DNA of 64,000 nt from Megamerina dolium. Taxonomy: Eukaryota > Arthropoda > Insecta > Diptera > Megamerinidae. Below are positions 12,350-23,992 of the stretch, one piece after another. Every line of letters starts with the position of its first letter. The first letter of the stretch is position 1. Position numbers and translations under genes: made by a program. Under the pieces are notes generated by a model. It made no database searches. It was not told the DNA's origin and saw only the letters and a program-made list of their open reading frames with translations. Where the stretch lies: NCBI GenBank assembly GCA_963854835.1, contig OY978526.1, forward strand, positions 66,254,765 to 66,318,764, written 5' to 3'.

Positions 12350-12860
12350 TATGTTCAAATCAGATTCAACGTAAGGGTCCTTTTTAATCGTTGGTGCCCC
12401 AGGAATAGCAGCAAACGCGTAGCTAAGGAATTTGGATGGTTATAAAGTTTGAGAGAGTCACTTCTGCAGAAGTTTGTGATTTCTTCCAAGATAGTGTGGA
12501 TATTTAAGTCTCTGTGGATGTTTTCATCCTTATATACCAGGGTGCTTTTACAATTATTTGCAGACACTTGGATTATGTTCGCTGGAGTTTTTCAATATTA
12601 GAAGGAGATGTGGTGCCCCATAACTGGATACCATAAGTCCAGATTTGTTTCAATATTGTTTTGTAGAGAAGAACTTTGTTTTAAGATTTATCTTGGAGTT
12701 TTTTATTTAAAAGCCACCATAAATTATTTATCTTGAGCTTAATTTGAGTTTTCTTGGCGTATGTGCTGGCACCATTCGAGTCTTCTATCGAGATGAATAC
12801 CCAAGTATTTTGTGGAACAGCATTGATGAACACTTTGGTTATTAATTTTCAGTGGTGGAC
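12350..12860 (-). pseudogene. Jockey-type LINE reverse transcriptase fragment
   Basis: Minus-strand translation gives three ordered blocks typical of the end of a jockey-clade reverse transcriptase. The first is YLGIHLDRRLEWCQHI near 12765-12815, after the catalytic core. The second is WTYGIQLWGT near 12590-12630, in the thumb region. The third is a YKDENIHRDLNIHTILEEI-like C-terminal block near 12460-12540, in another frame. Stops and frame changes separate them. No YxDD active site or endonuclease is present, so it is a short dead remnant. The clade call rests on the WTYGIQLWG signature. Confidence 0.7.
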
Positions 12861-12889
12861 ATGTTAATTAATGAATTAATATTAAATAA

Positions 12890-13420
12890 TGAATGAGAGA
12901 GTAAATTCTGCATAATAATATGAAGAAAGATTTCGGCAGAGTGCTTAAGTATTATTCGAAAGAATAATACGCAGAATTTGGAGGAACATAACAGAAATCG
13001 GCAGAACAATTAGAAGAATTATTCGTTAGAATACGGCAGAATAAGAATTAACCTGCCATTCATTAGAATAGCGCAAAATTTATAATTCAGAGTATGACAG
13101 TTTGGCAAAGTTTAAAGAACACGTGTGGATAGTAATTGCTTTAAGAGTTTTTCTGCCGGTAGAGTAATTCAGGACCATTCGGTAAAATAATTCGTCAAAA
13201 CACAGAGGTATTCGATGGAATATGACAGGAAGTGGAAGAATTATTCTGCTTATACCTTAAACTGTGCCATATTCTGCTGTACTCTGGCGAATACTTCTGC
13301 GATTTCTGCTTTCTCGATTCTGTCATGTTCGTCTGAATTCTGCTGCTTTTTGGCCATATTTTCTCGTGATGAATTATTCTGACGAATTTTTTTACAGAAC
13401 TTCAGTGGTTTCTGACTTTT
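12890..13420. repeat. Degenerate GCAGAATTATTCG-type repeat with opposite halves
   Basis: Motifs such as GGCAGAATAA, GAATTATTCG and GCAGAACAATTAG recur irregularly. The left half (about 12950-13250) is rich in CAGAA/AGAAT on the plus strand. The right half (13260-13400) is rich in TTCTGC/GAATTCTGC, the reverse sense. This looks like a worn fold-back or tandem element with inverted halves. No coding sequence is supported. Confidence 0.4.
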
Positions 13421-13538
13421 TTTTTACAAAAATTCAGTGGTTCTATATAGTGGTCGTATACTTTTGATATTCACAAGTTTCCACCTTGTTCTCTAGATGA
13501 GCTACTAATTATTTCGTTTTAATCAGATGATAGATGGT

Positions 13539-13900
13539 GGGTGCCGTGGCTCAGTGGTTAGTGTGTTGACCTTCTGATCTGTAGGTCGTGGTTCAACCCC
13601 CGGTTCATGCATAACATTCATGCATAACATTTAAAATATCGAAAAGATCTTTCTTTCGAACGGTACCCACCTGTCGGCAAGCAATTGGCAATTCTTCCGA
13701 CAGTAACAACTTGCCATGAAAAAGCTTCTAAAAAGAACAAAGCTCAGAAAGAGTGATGTCGCAAGGGTTCTGCCGTTCGGAATCGGCTAAAATAAGAAAG
13801 TCCTTTCTAATACTGTCTAAAATTTAACACGCACAACAGTAATTGAAGAGAAGCTCGGTCAATGAGCCCTTCGGGAATTTAAGTGCCACATATTAATTTT
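13539..13900 (+). mobile_element. tRNA-derived SINE, copy 4 (near full length)
   Basis: The head GGGTGCCGTGGCTCAGTGG gives an A box (TGGCTCAGTGG) matching the pol III consensus, followed by GGTTCAACCC as B box. A short direct duplication, TTCATGCATAACA, sits just after the head. The body and the ATTT/T-rich tail match the other copies. Confidence 0.88.
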
Positions 13901-14347
13901 TTTTTCAGATGATAGTATAGTGATACTTAATGATAATTTTATGATTTTAGGGCACTTAATTTACTTTCTTGTGTGTGTGATTGGTTGGCTTTAACGAAGG
14001 CCCGAATTGAAATATGACTTCAATTACAATCAAATAAAAATTACTTTGAACAAAATCGTTAGGGAATATTAATTACAATTCAATGCACAACCAAAATTTA
14101 AAATGTTTATGCCCAAAAGTTCAAAGCAAAGGGTGTTTAAAAATAGAACATATATTTAAGGGGAGAACAATTACATCGTTTTTATCAAAATGCAATGCGT
14201 TTGACTGTTGATTATGAAATGGAATTACAGTGGGTTTAGACTGGCTTATTTAAACCCAGTATACTCGTATATAAGAAGTGGTAAACATTAAATGGAATAA
14301 ATACACTCTTGCAGGTAAATAATAAATTATAAACAAGAATATACATA

Positions 14348-14700
14348 AAGGGTTTTCCATTAGAGACATAACAATTTCGTATCTTTATATGAACGCACCC
14401 TTAAACTTTTTTAATCAACTGTCAATGTCGAAACGTTAGTTAAAGTCAACACTTTCAGCGTGGTAAAGTTTATGAACCAGCAGCGTTTGGAAATTATTAA
14501 AAATTACTACCGAAAAAATTACTACTTCCAAAGAATCGACCGCTGTAAACGGGCTCGTGGTGGTCATATTACCGAAATCGAATTTCATTCATAAAACGTA
14601 ATGCTTGTAATATATCCACAATAAATTTGAACTCAACATCTCCAATATTTCTGTGTTTTATTAATAGATAAAATTGTTATGTCCCTAATGGAAAACCCTT
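14348..14700 (+). mobile_element. 353-bp MITE: internally deleted rosa-like Tc1/mariner element
   Basis: Terminal inverted repeats of about 30 bp (AAGGGTTTTCCATTAGAGAC at the left, one mismatch to the reverse of the right end) are flanked by TA on both sides (14346-14347 and 14701-14702). Inside, a small frame at 14472-14594 begins MNQQRLEIIKNYYRKN, like the transposase N-terminus. It runs straight into RIDRCKRARGGHITEIEFHS and a stop. That matches in position and pattern the C-terminal RIDACNNSRGGHLNDVVFHT of the rosa transposases in this window. The middle of the gene, with all catalytic residues, is gone. The ends resemble but are not identical to rosa ends (AAGGGTTATCCATTT), so the parent is a related, different element. 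It could only move with enzyme supplied elsewhere. Confidence 0.88.
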
Positions 14701-14702
14701 TA

Positions 14703-15378
14703 CATATAAATACAGTCATGCTTCAGTAAAAATAATGCGTTCAAAATAGCAATTTTGTTTTGGAGATATTTAAAACAATAAGAGTAGTTTGCACATTTGG
14801 AAAAAATTGGTGGAGGTGGTGATGGAGGTGACCTTTCAATACATCAGATTTTTTCACACATCTGACGAATATGAATATACTCTTACGAAGTTTAAATATT
14901 GTATACACACAAAAAATTAAGTTTTAAATATGTGTTTCAAAAACGTTCTTTAAAAGTGACATTTTGGCATTGACTCGGCTAAAAATTATTATATATCATA
15001 TTAGATGTGTATAATTTGAATATTGAAAATATTTTTGCACAATATCACCAATATAAATAACCAAGCAGTAACCGCGTTTATTAATTAAGTTGTTATTTTT
15101 ACGATGATATAAAAAATGTGAATAACAATAATAATAATTAGTTAATTAATTACCCTCAGGAATTTGTACTCTCTGTTAATTTCCAATATTTTTATTATAC
15201 TTTACATACTTACCTTTCTGTTGTGGCTTTTACATCAATTTCTGGCATACGATTATTTTGGTATGCGTGTGTGTATGGTTTTTAATTATATGCAATATTA
15301 CAAAAATTGTTAAACAATATAAATGTAGCAACAGACAAATTTCCATATAAATATGTCTGTCAAAAAATTAATTAAAAA
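14703..15378. other. AT-rich gap, nothing recognised
   Basis: Only simple AT-rich sequence is seen between the MITE and rosa copy A. Confidence 0.5.
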
Positions 15379-15380
15379 TA

Positions 15381-16685
15381 AAGGGTTATCCATTTCGCGG
15401 TTTCAAAAGTATAGGGCTAAAATTCGACATCTGTCAAACTGAGTTGTTAAAACAATTTCTTTCTTTTTCAGTTCAAAGTCTGACATTTGCGAAAATGGAT
15501 CGCTTAACTATCGCACAACGCATTAAAATTGTAAAAACCTACTACAAAAATGGTGATTCTGCCACAGCCACATATCGTGCTTTAAGAGGAGATTATGGTT
15601 TACATAATCGTCCAACTACGCAAGCAATTGGCAAAATTGTGAAGAAATATGAAGAGACTGGATCGGTTACAGATATTGTAAGGCCTGTGCATCATCGTTT
15701 CGCTCGTACCACCGAAAATATCGCTGCTGTAAGTGAAAGTGTTGCCGAAGACCCGAATGTGTCGATACCTCGTCGATCTCAGGAATTAGGACTGTCTTAC
15801 GGCACATTATGGCGTATTTTGCATTTGGATCTACACCTACATCCATATAAAATCCAGCTCATACAACAACTGAAGCCAGCTGACCATTCATAACGTCGTA
15901 GATACGTCGAATGGGTGCTTGAACAACAGGCGGTGGACGGCGATTTTTCGAACAAAATTTTCTTCAGCGACGAAGCACATTTCTCACTCGGTGGGTATGT
16001 TAACAAGCAAAATTGTCGTATTTGGGGTTCTGAGAATCCTCAAGTAATTGAAGAGAGGGCACTACATCCACAAAAAATCACTGCTTGGTGCGCTCTTTGG
16101 TCCGGAGGTGTGATTGAACCTTACTTCTTCGAAAACGACGATGGAACGACTGTCACCGTCAATTCGGAGCGTTATGGTCATATGATAACCGACTTTTTTT
16201 TGCCTGCTATTGAAGAATACGACTTAGAGAATATGTGGTTTCAACAAGACGGTGCCACATGCCACACAACTCGAGCGAATATGGCTTTATTGCAAGAGAA
16301 ATTTTCTGGCCGCGTAATTTCTCGTCGTGGCGATATCAAGTGGCCACCAAGATCATGCGATTTGACACCGCTTGACTTTTTTTTGTGGGGCTACGCGAAA
16401 GACCGTGTTTATGCAGATAAACCTTTAACTCTTGAGCACCTAAAAATCAACATTCGTCACGTTATGGCTGAGATACCGCCCAATATGTGTCAAAAAGTGG
16501 TCGAAAATTACCTCAAAAGAATCGATGCTTGCAACAATTCGCGTGGTGGTCATTTAAATGATGTAGTATTTCACACATAATGTCAACGTTCAAACTTTAT
16601 AATAAAAAAGAAATATCATGATAAAAAATATTTTATATGTGTTTTATTTACATTTACTTTTGAAACCGCAAAATAGCTAACCCTT
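15381..16685 (+). mobile_element. rosa-type mariner-like element, copy A (1305 bp)
   Basis: The element is delimited by inverted repeats of about 31 bp (AAGGGTTATCCATTTCGCGG at the left, with about three mismatches to the right end), with TA on both sides (15379-15380 and 16686-16687). It is exactly as long as copy C at 52802-54106. Both copies share the same transposase frame, 5' leader and 3' trailer. Transposition by cut and paste at TA is known for the superfamily. Confidence 0.93.
15495..16580 (+). pseudogene. rosa-type transposase with one nonsense codon
   Basis: The reading frame begins MDRLTIAQRIKIVKTYYKNG and, read through, spans 361 codons, the same as the intact copy C. The N-terminus carries two helix-turn-helix-like segments (residues about 1-60 and 80-125). 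The catalytic core follows: FSDEAHF (first Asp), QQDGATCH (second Asp) and SCDLTPLDFFLWG (third Asp). Exactly 41 residues separate the second and third Asp, the D,D41D triad of rosa elements. The only frame break is TAA at 15891-15893 (codon 133), where copy C has CAA, a single C-to-T change. A few residues also differ from copy C. As it stands it would give a 132-residue DNA-binding fragment. Confidence 0.92.
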
Positions 16686-16687
16686 TA

Positions 16688-18160
16688 CAATATAATCTGA
16701 TTAAGTAGAGCATACTTTTAGTTATTATGAACCTTAATGACAATACTCATATAAAAATATTAAGAAGGATATTGTTTAGAAGTCAGGTTTTACTCGCTCT
16801 AAATTAAAAAAATAAAAAAAAAAACAAGCAACTTGACATACAAATATAAAACGACTTCGAGTCGAATTCATATCTTGAAATTTGTTCATGTTCAACTTTA
16901 CAGTCTATTCAATAGAATCTTAAATAACAATTTGACTTGAAATGTATAGTCCATATTTTTTTTCACCGTTATGCACATATTTAATGACTAGTAAATTAGA
17001 AGGTCAATGAATGAAAGGCAAACAAATAATATAAAATAGAATATGTTTTGGTTCGTATATAAATAAAGCCAATAAAAAGAAAAACATTAAAGAAATCAAA
17101 TTCAAAAGAATATTCTAATTAAAATTAAATTGAAGTCTCAAGGTTTCAGAGTAAATTTATAAGTATGAAGTTTATTTAAGGTTAAGTTGCCTCAAGGTTT
17201 TCTTTAAGTGCACAAAAACATGAAAAAAAAAAATATACCATTATAGAAGGTCACCAATAAGACTAGCCACTTTAAATAATTTAAACACAACTTTAAGGTG
17301 TTAATTGTAACACTTGAATACCTGTACATAAGTAGTATGAAATTCGACATGGATGAAGGGTCCTTTATAGACATGCGAACATAACAAAATATGCAAAGAT
17401 GATAATGATGGTGGCGAAGATGATTACTTGAATATAGGTCCTCGAGAAGAGAAACTTCTCGTCATGATATTTCAATTAGTTTAGTTAGTGCATAGGTACT
17501 AAAGATATACTTATATATTTATATACATACATATGCGTAGATGAGCTTATACTCTTGTCTAACGCATTATTATAAATGTGCCTAAAGCGTAGATGTTGTT
17601 TTGCTAGCCTTCATGTATAACCAAATTTTTGAATGGAAATGGTTTCATAATTGAGTAGGATTAAGCAAAATTGTATACTTTTTATTACAATTTATATCAT
17701 TGTCCTCATTAATACACTAGCTATTGACTTTAATATTTAAAATTGTATTTATATTATTTATTGTATTTATATTAAAAAGAAAAATGCTGAAAATATCTAT
17801 AATAGAAACAATACCATACATTTTGTTTTGAACGATACCGCCAAAGAGAAAATAGTGGACTTAAATAACGTACTGTGCAGAAACGAGAGCAGTGAGTATA
17901 AATGTGTGACATAGGAGAAGAAAACAAAATTTTTGGTAAAATTAACTTAATGGGACTCGGCCTTACATGACAGCTATGGAGTTATTGGTCGGAGTTGGTC
18001 GAAACCATTTATGGGGTTAATATGGTAATCAAAGATGTTGATCAATCAAGATCAAAGCTGCTGCTGCTGATGGCCTATGGAGTTATTTGTCTATCTTCCA
18101 TTGTCAATATGTCTTTAACGCTCACTTTGTATAATATCTCACTAAGGGTTAACATATTGT
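16688..18160. other. AT-rich gap, nothing recognised
   Basis: No coding, RNA or transposon signal was found apart from homopolymer runs. The DNA is AT-rich throughout. Confidence 0.5.
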
Positions 18161-18499
18161 GAGTGCCATAGCTCAGTGGTTAGTGTATTGGCCTTCTCAT
18201 CTGTAGGTCGTGGTTTCAATCCCTGGCTGAAACATAACAAATTTATTATCCAAAAAATTTTTCTTTCGAACGGTACCCACCTGTCGGCAAGCAATTGGCA
18301 ATTCTTCCGGCAGTAACAATTTACCATGAAAAAGCTTCTAAAAGAACTCTGTGACAAAGCTCAAAGAGTAACGTTCTGCCTTTCGGAACAGGGTAAAATA
18401 AGTAGGTCTATTTTAATCAAACATTTAAGACGCACAACAGTAATGGAAGAGAAGCTCGGCCAAAGAACCCTTCAGGGCTTTAAGCGCTACATATTTAAT
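18161..18499 (+). mobile_element. tRNA-derived SINE, copy 5
   Basis: Near full length. The head is GAGTGCCATAGCTCAGTGG, the B-box region GTCGTGGTTTCAATCCC has one extra T, and the body and tail are as in copy 2. The overlapping open frames on both strands are incidental. Confidence 0.87.
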
Positions 18500-20790
18500 T
18501 ATTTTATGTTGCCAAAAATGTCGAGAACGTTAAATTAATGTGGCCTTCTCTATATTTTATCTATCTAAAAGCAGGTCACTATTGGGTAGTTTTACGAATT
18601 TTAGGAGTTTTTACGTTGCTTTTGTTGAGGAGCTTTTCTAAGGGGAAATGATAGGGACTACGAGTAGAGAGTAACCAAAGTATCATTTCTTTCTGCACTC
18701 TGACATTTAGGACTTATTGGTTTTGCTCATTAAATTCTTTATATTTGCAATCGCTGACTATTAGGTCGATCTACTTTGCAATATTTTTTTCTGTTGTAAC
18801 ATCTGTGTGCTAGAGGCGATCACTTTGTCCGGTTTACCCATTTTACGTTCATCTACGTATCTAATGCTAAATGTATATGATGCATTTTACCATTAAATTT
18901 TATCATTTTAACATTATCCGCATTCTGTAGTATTAGTCGCGACATTAACTACTGCCATTGCTGGGGCTTGTAACAACGATGATGGCACATAATGTGATTA
19001 ATTGCTTTTAATAATATCCTCACAAAGAGTTTTTCTATCACGTACTATCGCTATACTAGTGCGTACTATTTATAACGTGCCTTGCGGTTACACTTAGTCT
19101 TAGTTATTGGTATTGTGATCGCTTAAGACGTAGTTATTACTGTCATTGTCGTAAGATGTTGTTTGTTGATTTTCATTTTCTTGGTTACCAAGGATATATG
19201 CTGTATGTATATAATAAATATACGAGTATATCTTTGCTTCCTGTAATGCAACAAGCAGTTTTGTTGCTGTATTGTCATAAAATGCTGCTTATGATGATTA
19301 AATGTATTAGTACAACTCATTATAATGAAATTGCATATTTATGTGCAGCATTTCTTGGTTGCCCTCTATATAAAATATAGTGCAACATATAATTTTCAAC
19401 TCCACAAAAGCAAACTGAAATGAAAATATGAAATTGTATGTGATAGTAAAATCGCAGCTAACTTTCAAGAGATCTCAGTATTATTATTATTGTCTATAGC
19501 GTATTGAAGCTAATGAATATGTCCTTTTGTTTAATTTAAGATCAATTTTATTTCCATTAATATGATTAAATTCTCCAAATTGTGCATTTCCAATATAATC
19601 AATAACTAAATTTAAAATTTTAAATTCACCATTTAAGCTAACTAGATTAAAAATATAATTTTATATTATCACGAATCGATATAACCTCCATATGTCAAAA
19701 TAAAAATTATTGCATGCAATTTTATTTATCTACCATGCCAAAGATATATGTATGTGTACCACAATGCATAATAAACAGCAAAAAAAAAATGGTACTATAA
19801 CTTCTATACTTTCTACATACTACTAATACCAACAACAAAGTAAAGTTATAGTAGAAGTCAATGCATCTGACAGTTTATAGATTTTGATCACAAAGAACTT
19901 TGAGTTACGTACCCATATTAGCATGTTAAATGCAATAATTGTATACATGCAATATTGTGCATCAATGCGTATACGCAATATGTACGTTATTATAGGGTAA
20001 AGATAACACTGCCCGACATAATTATGTACTACTTTTATGCTAGTCTTAATGGTGGTGACGGGATGGTGGTAGTGGAGGAATTGCGTACGTATTGAATATT
20101 GAAGTGAAATCATATAGAAAATTGACACTGCAGTAGGGCACACAACGCTCTACGCTGTTCTAGAAACGGATTGTTACACCAACCAAAGCACTTGGATACC
20201 AATGTGGAGGATATAATTTAGAATATGTTGCTAGCACATGACTCATTGTATGACTGGCATTAACTGGCGATGACTGAGTGGCATTTTTTTCAATGAGAAT
20301 GTAGAAAAGGTTGTCGTCTAAACAAGAATCATGTGGTGGTGTGTAACGAAAGCCGTAGCACAGGGAAAAGAGATTCAAGCTCCATTAAAAAGGAATTTCA
20401 AATGCATGAGTATGAAAATATGAAGTTCTTCATAGATAGGCAATAGACAACTTTGTATTACATTTCAAAAAACACAAAAAAAAACCATTTCACCTTGCAA
20501 TATAGTTGTTCTAAGCAGGAAACTACGAAAGTTATGGCCGTTTATTAAGACAAAAAATTGTGCTTTTTTGTACGGCAGTTATATTATATAGTAGACAGTT
20601 TATGATTTTTCAAATTCCATGATTCTATTTTTGACCGAAAAAGCAAAATATTAAACCACTGCAGAAAATTGTGATGTAGTGGCGCAGAAAGGGATTAGGG
20701 CTTGTGTTACTGGAGATATATGCTATAGTTTGAGACTGGTTTGGTTCACCCCGACGCAATAACCCTCAAATTGGGTTATAAAAAATAATA
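18500..20790. other. AT-rich DNA, no gene recognised
   Basis: Short open frames of up to 106 codons occur on both strands, but none has recognisable motifs or coding character. Candidate exons cannot be excluded without transcript data. Confidence 0.45.
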
Positions 20791-20883
20791 AATATGTGGC
20801 ACTTAAAGATAGGAAAGGCTCTTTGGCCGAGCTTCTCCTCCATTACTGGTGTGCGTGTTAAATTTTGGACTGTATTAGAGGGA
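20791..20883 (-). mobile_element. SINE 3' fragment
   Basis: It matches the reverse of the SINE tail and 3' body (ATATGTGGCACTTAAAG, GGCCGAGCTTCTCCTCCATT, AAATTTTGGAC). The tRNA head is missing. Confidence 0.8.
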
Positions 20884-20902
20884 CATTAATGTAACTAACA
20901 AA

Positions 20903-20972
20903 ATTATGAGGTTAGTCTCTTTGATTTCCAGGCGTGAACGTGATCGTTGACTAATCATGTCCATTTTAATTA
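20903..20972 (+). mobile_element. Scrap of the Helentron-like element core
   Basis: GAGGTTAGTCTCTTTGA followed by GGCGTGAACGTGATCGTTGA resembles GAGGTTAGTCGCTTTGAATG and GTGTGGGCGTGTCTATTGAC near 32330-32380 and 42697-42745. It is a short diverged piece with no ends visible. Confidence 0.5.
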
Positions 20973-21370
20973 GTGTCAAAACTGGTACCATATCAAGGCT
21001 GAAAAATTAGTTCCAGGCCTGTACTGAAATTGTTGAATGATATGTGCTGGCTGCTGTTGGGAATATTATCCCCAGTGAGGTGCCATAGTCCATTAACAGT
21101 CCATTTGCTGATGTCCAAAAGTTCTGTGTACTTTGTGATCCGATGGTTTTAGAGAGCTCAGCAACTGTTCATTTATCGAAGTATCACTTCCGAAAACCAT
21201 AAATCTGATACACGAGTGTGGTTCGCCATTTTTGTTCGTCCTCGCCTCAGAATGGACATTTGTGTATAACTGTGAATTAAGCCAATTATTTACTTTAAAA
21301 TGCACAGGAAAGTAATGGTGACTTATTTAAAATTAAGTCTAAGGTGGATATCTCTAAGTTAAGGCACACA

Positions 21371-21482
21371 CCTTAGCCAGGCTAGTGCATTGGCCTTTTG
21401 AGTGGGTAGAGCTTGAGTTTGATCATTTTAATATCGAAGATATTTTTCCTTCGAACGGCGCCCACCTGTCGGCAAGTAATTG
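21371..21482 (+). mobile_element. SINE 5' fragment, diverged
   Basis: A decayed tRNA-like head (AGCCAGGCTAGTGCATTGGCC) runs into TTTTAATATCGAAGATATTT and TTCGAACGGCGCCCACCTGT, CGGCAAGTAATTGG. It stops where the standard body continues. Confidence 0.65.
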
Positions 21483-21846
21483 GTGTACTGCAAAGAATGC
21501 TCGATGGTTTAAAAATAGGTTTATCTGTATAAATAAGTGAAATCATTGGAGTAACATATTTCTATTTCAGTGGCAGCACCGCGCAGTTTTCTATTCAAGC
21601 GTTTTGCTGACAAAATCACAAAGAGTGGTCTCAATGGCAGCAAATGATCGGTTCAGATTCACAGAAGAGCCCATCTCAGTTAAGATGTCTGAGTTTTTAT
21701 TGCTCAGAATCCCTGAATTTCACTGAATCTATATAATGGGCAAAGTATTTCGCTTATTGGTAGAATTTTGTTTAGCTTTGTATAGACGTATCAGTCTGGA
21801 AGTCGTCTCTGAGAAAACATGCAAGAGGAATATGATTAACGAAACG

Positions 21847-21965
21847 TTCGACTGATTATAAATTCATAAGACTCTTGAATCTGTAATAGCACAAAAGTCC
21901 TTGTACCCTAGCAGTTTTGTGCTATTACAGATTTAAGAGTCTTATGAATTTATAATCAAGTCGAA
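21847..21965. repeat. Near-perfect hairpin, 50-bp arms
   Basis: The left arm 21847-21896 pairs with 21915-21965. From 21854-21896 to 21915-21957, all 43 positions pair in RNA, with a single G:U. The stem then extends seven more pairs past one bulged A at 21958. The loop is 18 nt (21897-21914). The stem is AT-rich with no decay, so it is either recent or maintained. It does not look like the end of any element in the window. Options are a long-hairpin RNA locus, a pre-miRNA-like precursor or a small fold-back insertion; I cannot decide among them from sequence alone. Confidence 0.85.
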
Positions 21966-22244
21966 GTCGACTTCAGTATACTAAAATTGGTAGTTGGGCA
22001 TTTTGTAATTGAGCCTTTGGGGCAGCTTTTACTTAGGTAATTGGGCCTTGAATTAGTTTTCATGGATTTTTCGTTAGATCTGCTATCGAACGATACTGTA
22101 ACAATATTCATTTTAAAGCGAGATTATAAGCCTTCTTTTAGTATTTGCTATTTCGTAAACAACGAATTTTTATTGAGCTTCAAAGGTTGACATGTTTGAC
22201 TTTTGAGCCAACAAAACAACATTTGCTGGAATTTTGGCTTTTCT

Positions 22245-23065
22245 TGTTTAATATAAAGAAAAGTACTGCAGAAAATCATCCATTGCTGCTCGAAACTTAC
22301 AAAGGGCAAAAGGTATAAAGGTTAAAGTGTGAATATTGGTTTCGTCGTTTTAAAAGTGGTGATACCGACATTGAAGATAAAGAGCGTTCGGGCACACAAA
22401 TGATGTTTGAAGATGAAGAATTGACGCGTTTATTGGATGAAGATTAATGTGAAACTCTTTAAGAATTGGCAACATTATTATAAATTGGCGAATTAACCAT
22501 TTCCAAACGTTGAAAAGTCATTGGAATGATTTAAAAGCATGGAAATTGGGTCCCATACGGACTGAAGCAACATCAGCGGCAAAACGGAATATTCATGGTG
22601 ACAAGCTTTGTATTTGGTGGGATCAGGTCAATGTTGTTTATTATGAACTGAAACTGAATGAAACCATCCCCGGCGGCCTTTTTCGAACACATTTGATGCG
22701 TTTTGGCCGAACAATGATGGAAAAATGGCCACAATACCTCGAAAGATACGACAAAGTAATTATGCAACATGACAACACTCGTCCACATGTTGCTGAAGTT
22801 GGTCAAACGTACTTAGGAACGCTGAAATGGGAAGTGCTACCTCACCCGCCATGTAGCCCAGACATTGGTCCTTCCGATTACCACTTGTTTCGATCGACGA
22901 CACACGGCATGGAAGAACAGTGCTTCCATTATTACAAAGAAGCCAAAAATTGGGTCGATGGGGGGGCTTGTGTTCCCTCAAATATATCGACATCTTCTGA
23001 TGTGGAATCCTTAAGCTGCCAGGAAGATGGGTAATAGATGTAACAATACTTTGAATAATGTATAA
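22245..23065 (+). pseudogene. Degenerate mariner transposase, D,D34D type
   Basis: Plus-strand blocks run in mariner order. A KKSTAENHPLLLETY-like stretch and CEYWFRRFKSGDTDIEDKER (22349-22410) come first, then FEDEELTRLLDED and KVIGMI near 22515. Next are KLCIWWDQVNVVYYEL (about 22600-22655), KVIMQHDNTRPHV with the second Asp, and SPDIGPSDYHLF with the third Asp, 34 residues after the second. In-frame stops occur early (about 22316, 22445, 22460). The segment that should hold the first catalytic Asp (TGDEKW region) is missing between the GNWVP-like and NIHGDK-like blocks. A G-run near 22960 shifts the frame before a LKLPGRW-like C-terminus. The IWWDQ/YYEL signature suggests the mauritiana-mellifera group. 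No terminal repeats were located. Confidence 0.85.
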
Positions 23066-23971
23066 ATTCATTTTGTTACTTAAATAGAAGCTTAAAAACA
23101 GGAAAAAAGAAATTTTTCAAAACTAATTCAAGGCCCCAATATCTAATTAGATACATTTTACTAAGGATTATTAAAGTTTTTATATAAATTGAGGCTTAGT
23201 TGAGCATATTTAAACATGATTGAAATCTTTCATGCAATGGATACTGTAACACATTGCGTTACATTTTTATTTTACATTACTTCTAGAGTGGCATAACCCA
23301 GATTTGAGTCTCCGTTTATACATAAGTATTATAGAGCCAGTGGAAGCACGTATAGAGTTTTCTACTAACTACAATACTTTTACAATATTTTTATTGGAAA
23401 AATCCTTTAGTAGCCTTTAATTCAAACTCAAAACTAATTTCACGCTTTCGTTATCTGGCCTTCTCTCTTTTGCTCCCTTGCTCACTGTGTCTCGTTTGGG
23501 ATTATAAAACTTGTGAATATTAAACTTTTCTTTTGTAATGTCAAAAATTGCGAATAATTTATTGAAATCTATTGCCATACTATATGAAATAGGTCCCAAG
23601 TTGTATGCGCTTCATATACTCGTATGTAAAATATATACGATGATGTTATGTGGCAAGCTAATGTGTGACGGTGTTGGTGTTGGTGTTGTTTTCACGCACA
23701 AAATGAGCCATGAGCGGCGTGTGTGCATGTGTAAGAGTCAACACGTACGGATATACTCTAGCATGCGTCAAACCATAATTCTTTCAAGAAAGAAAAAAGA
23801 AAAATAGAAGCAAAAGCGGACGCAAATGAAAAGACAACACCATCATCGCCACCATCAGGAATAACAACAAGAGAAATAACAAACGAAAGTCGTAGTCGCA
23901 AAAGTAGGTAAATATAGAAATTTATGCAGTAAGTTTAAAACATCAGCCAACATAACAACTCTAAAAGAAAC

Positions 23972-23992
23972 CACACACACACACACACACAC
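23972..23992. repeat. (CA)n microsatellite
   Basis: Uninterrupted CA dinucleotides, about 10 units. Confidence 0.9.
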
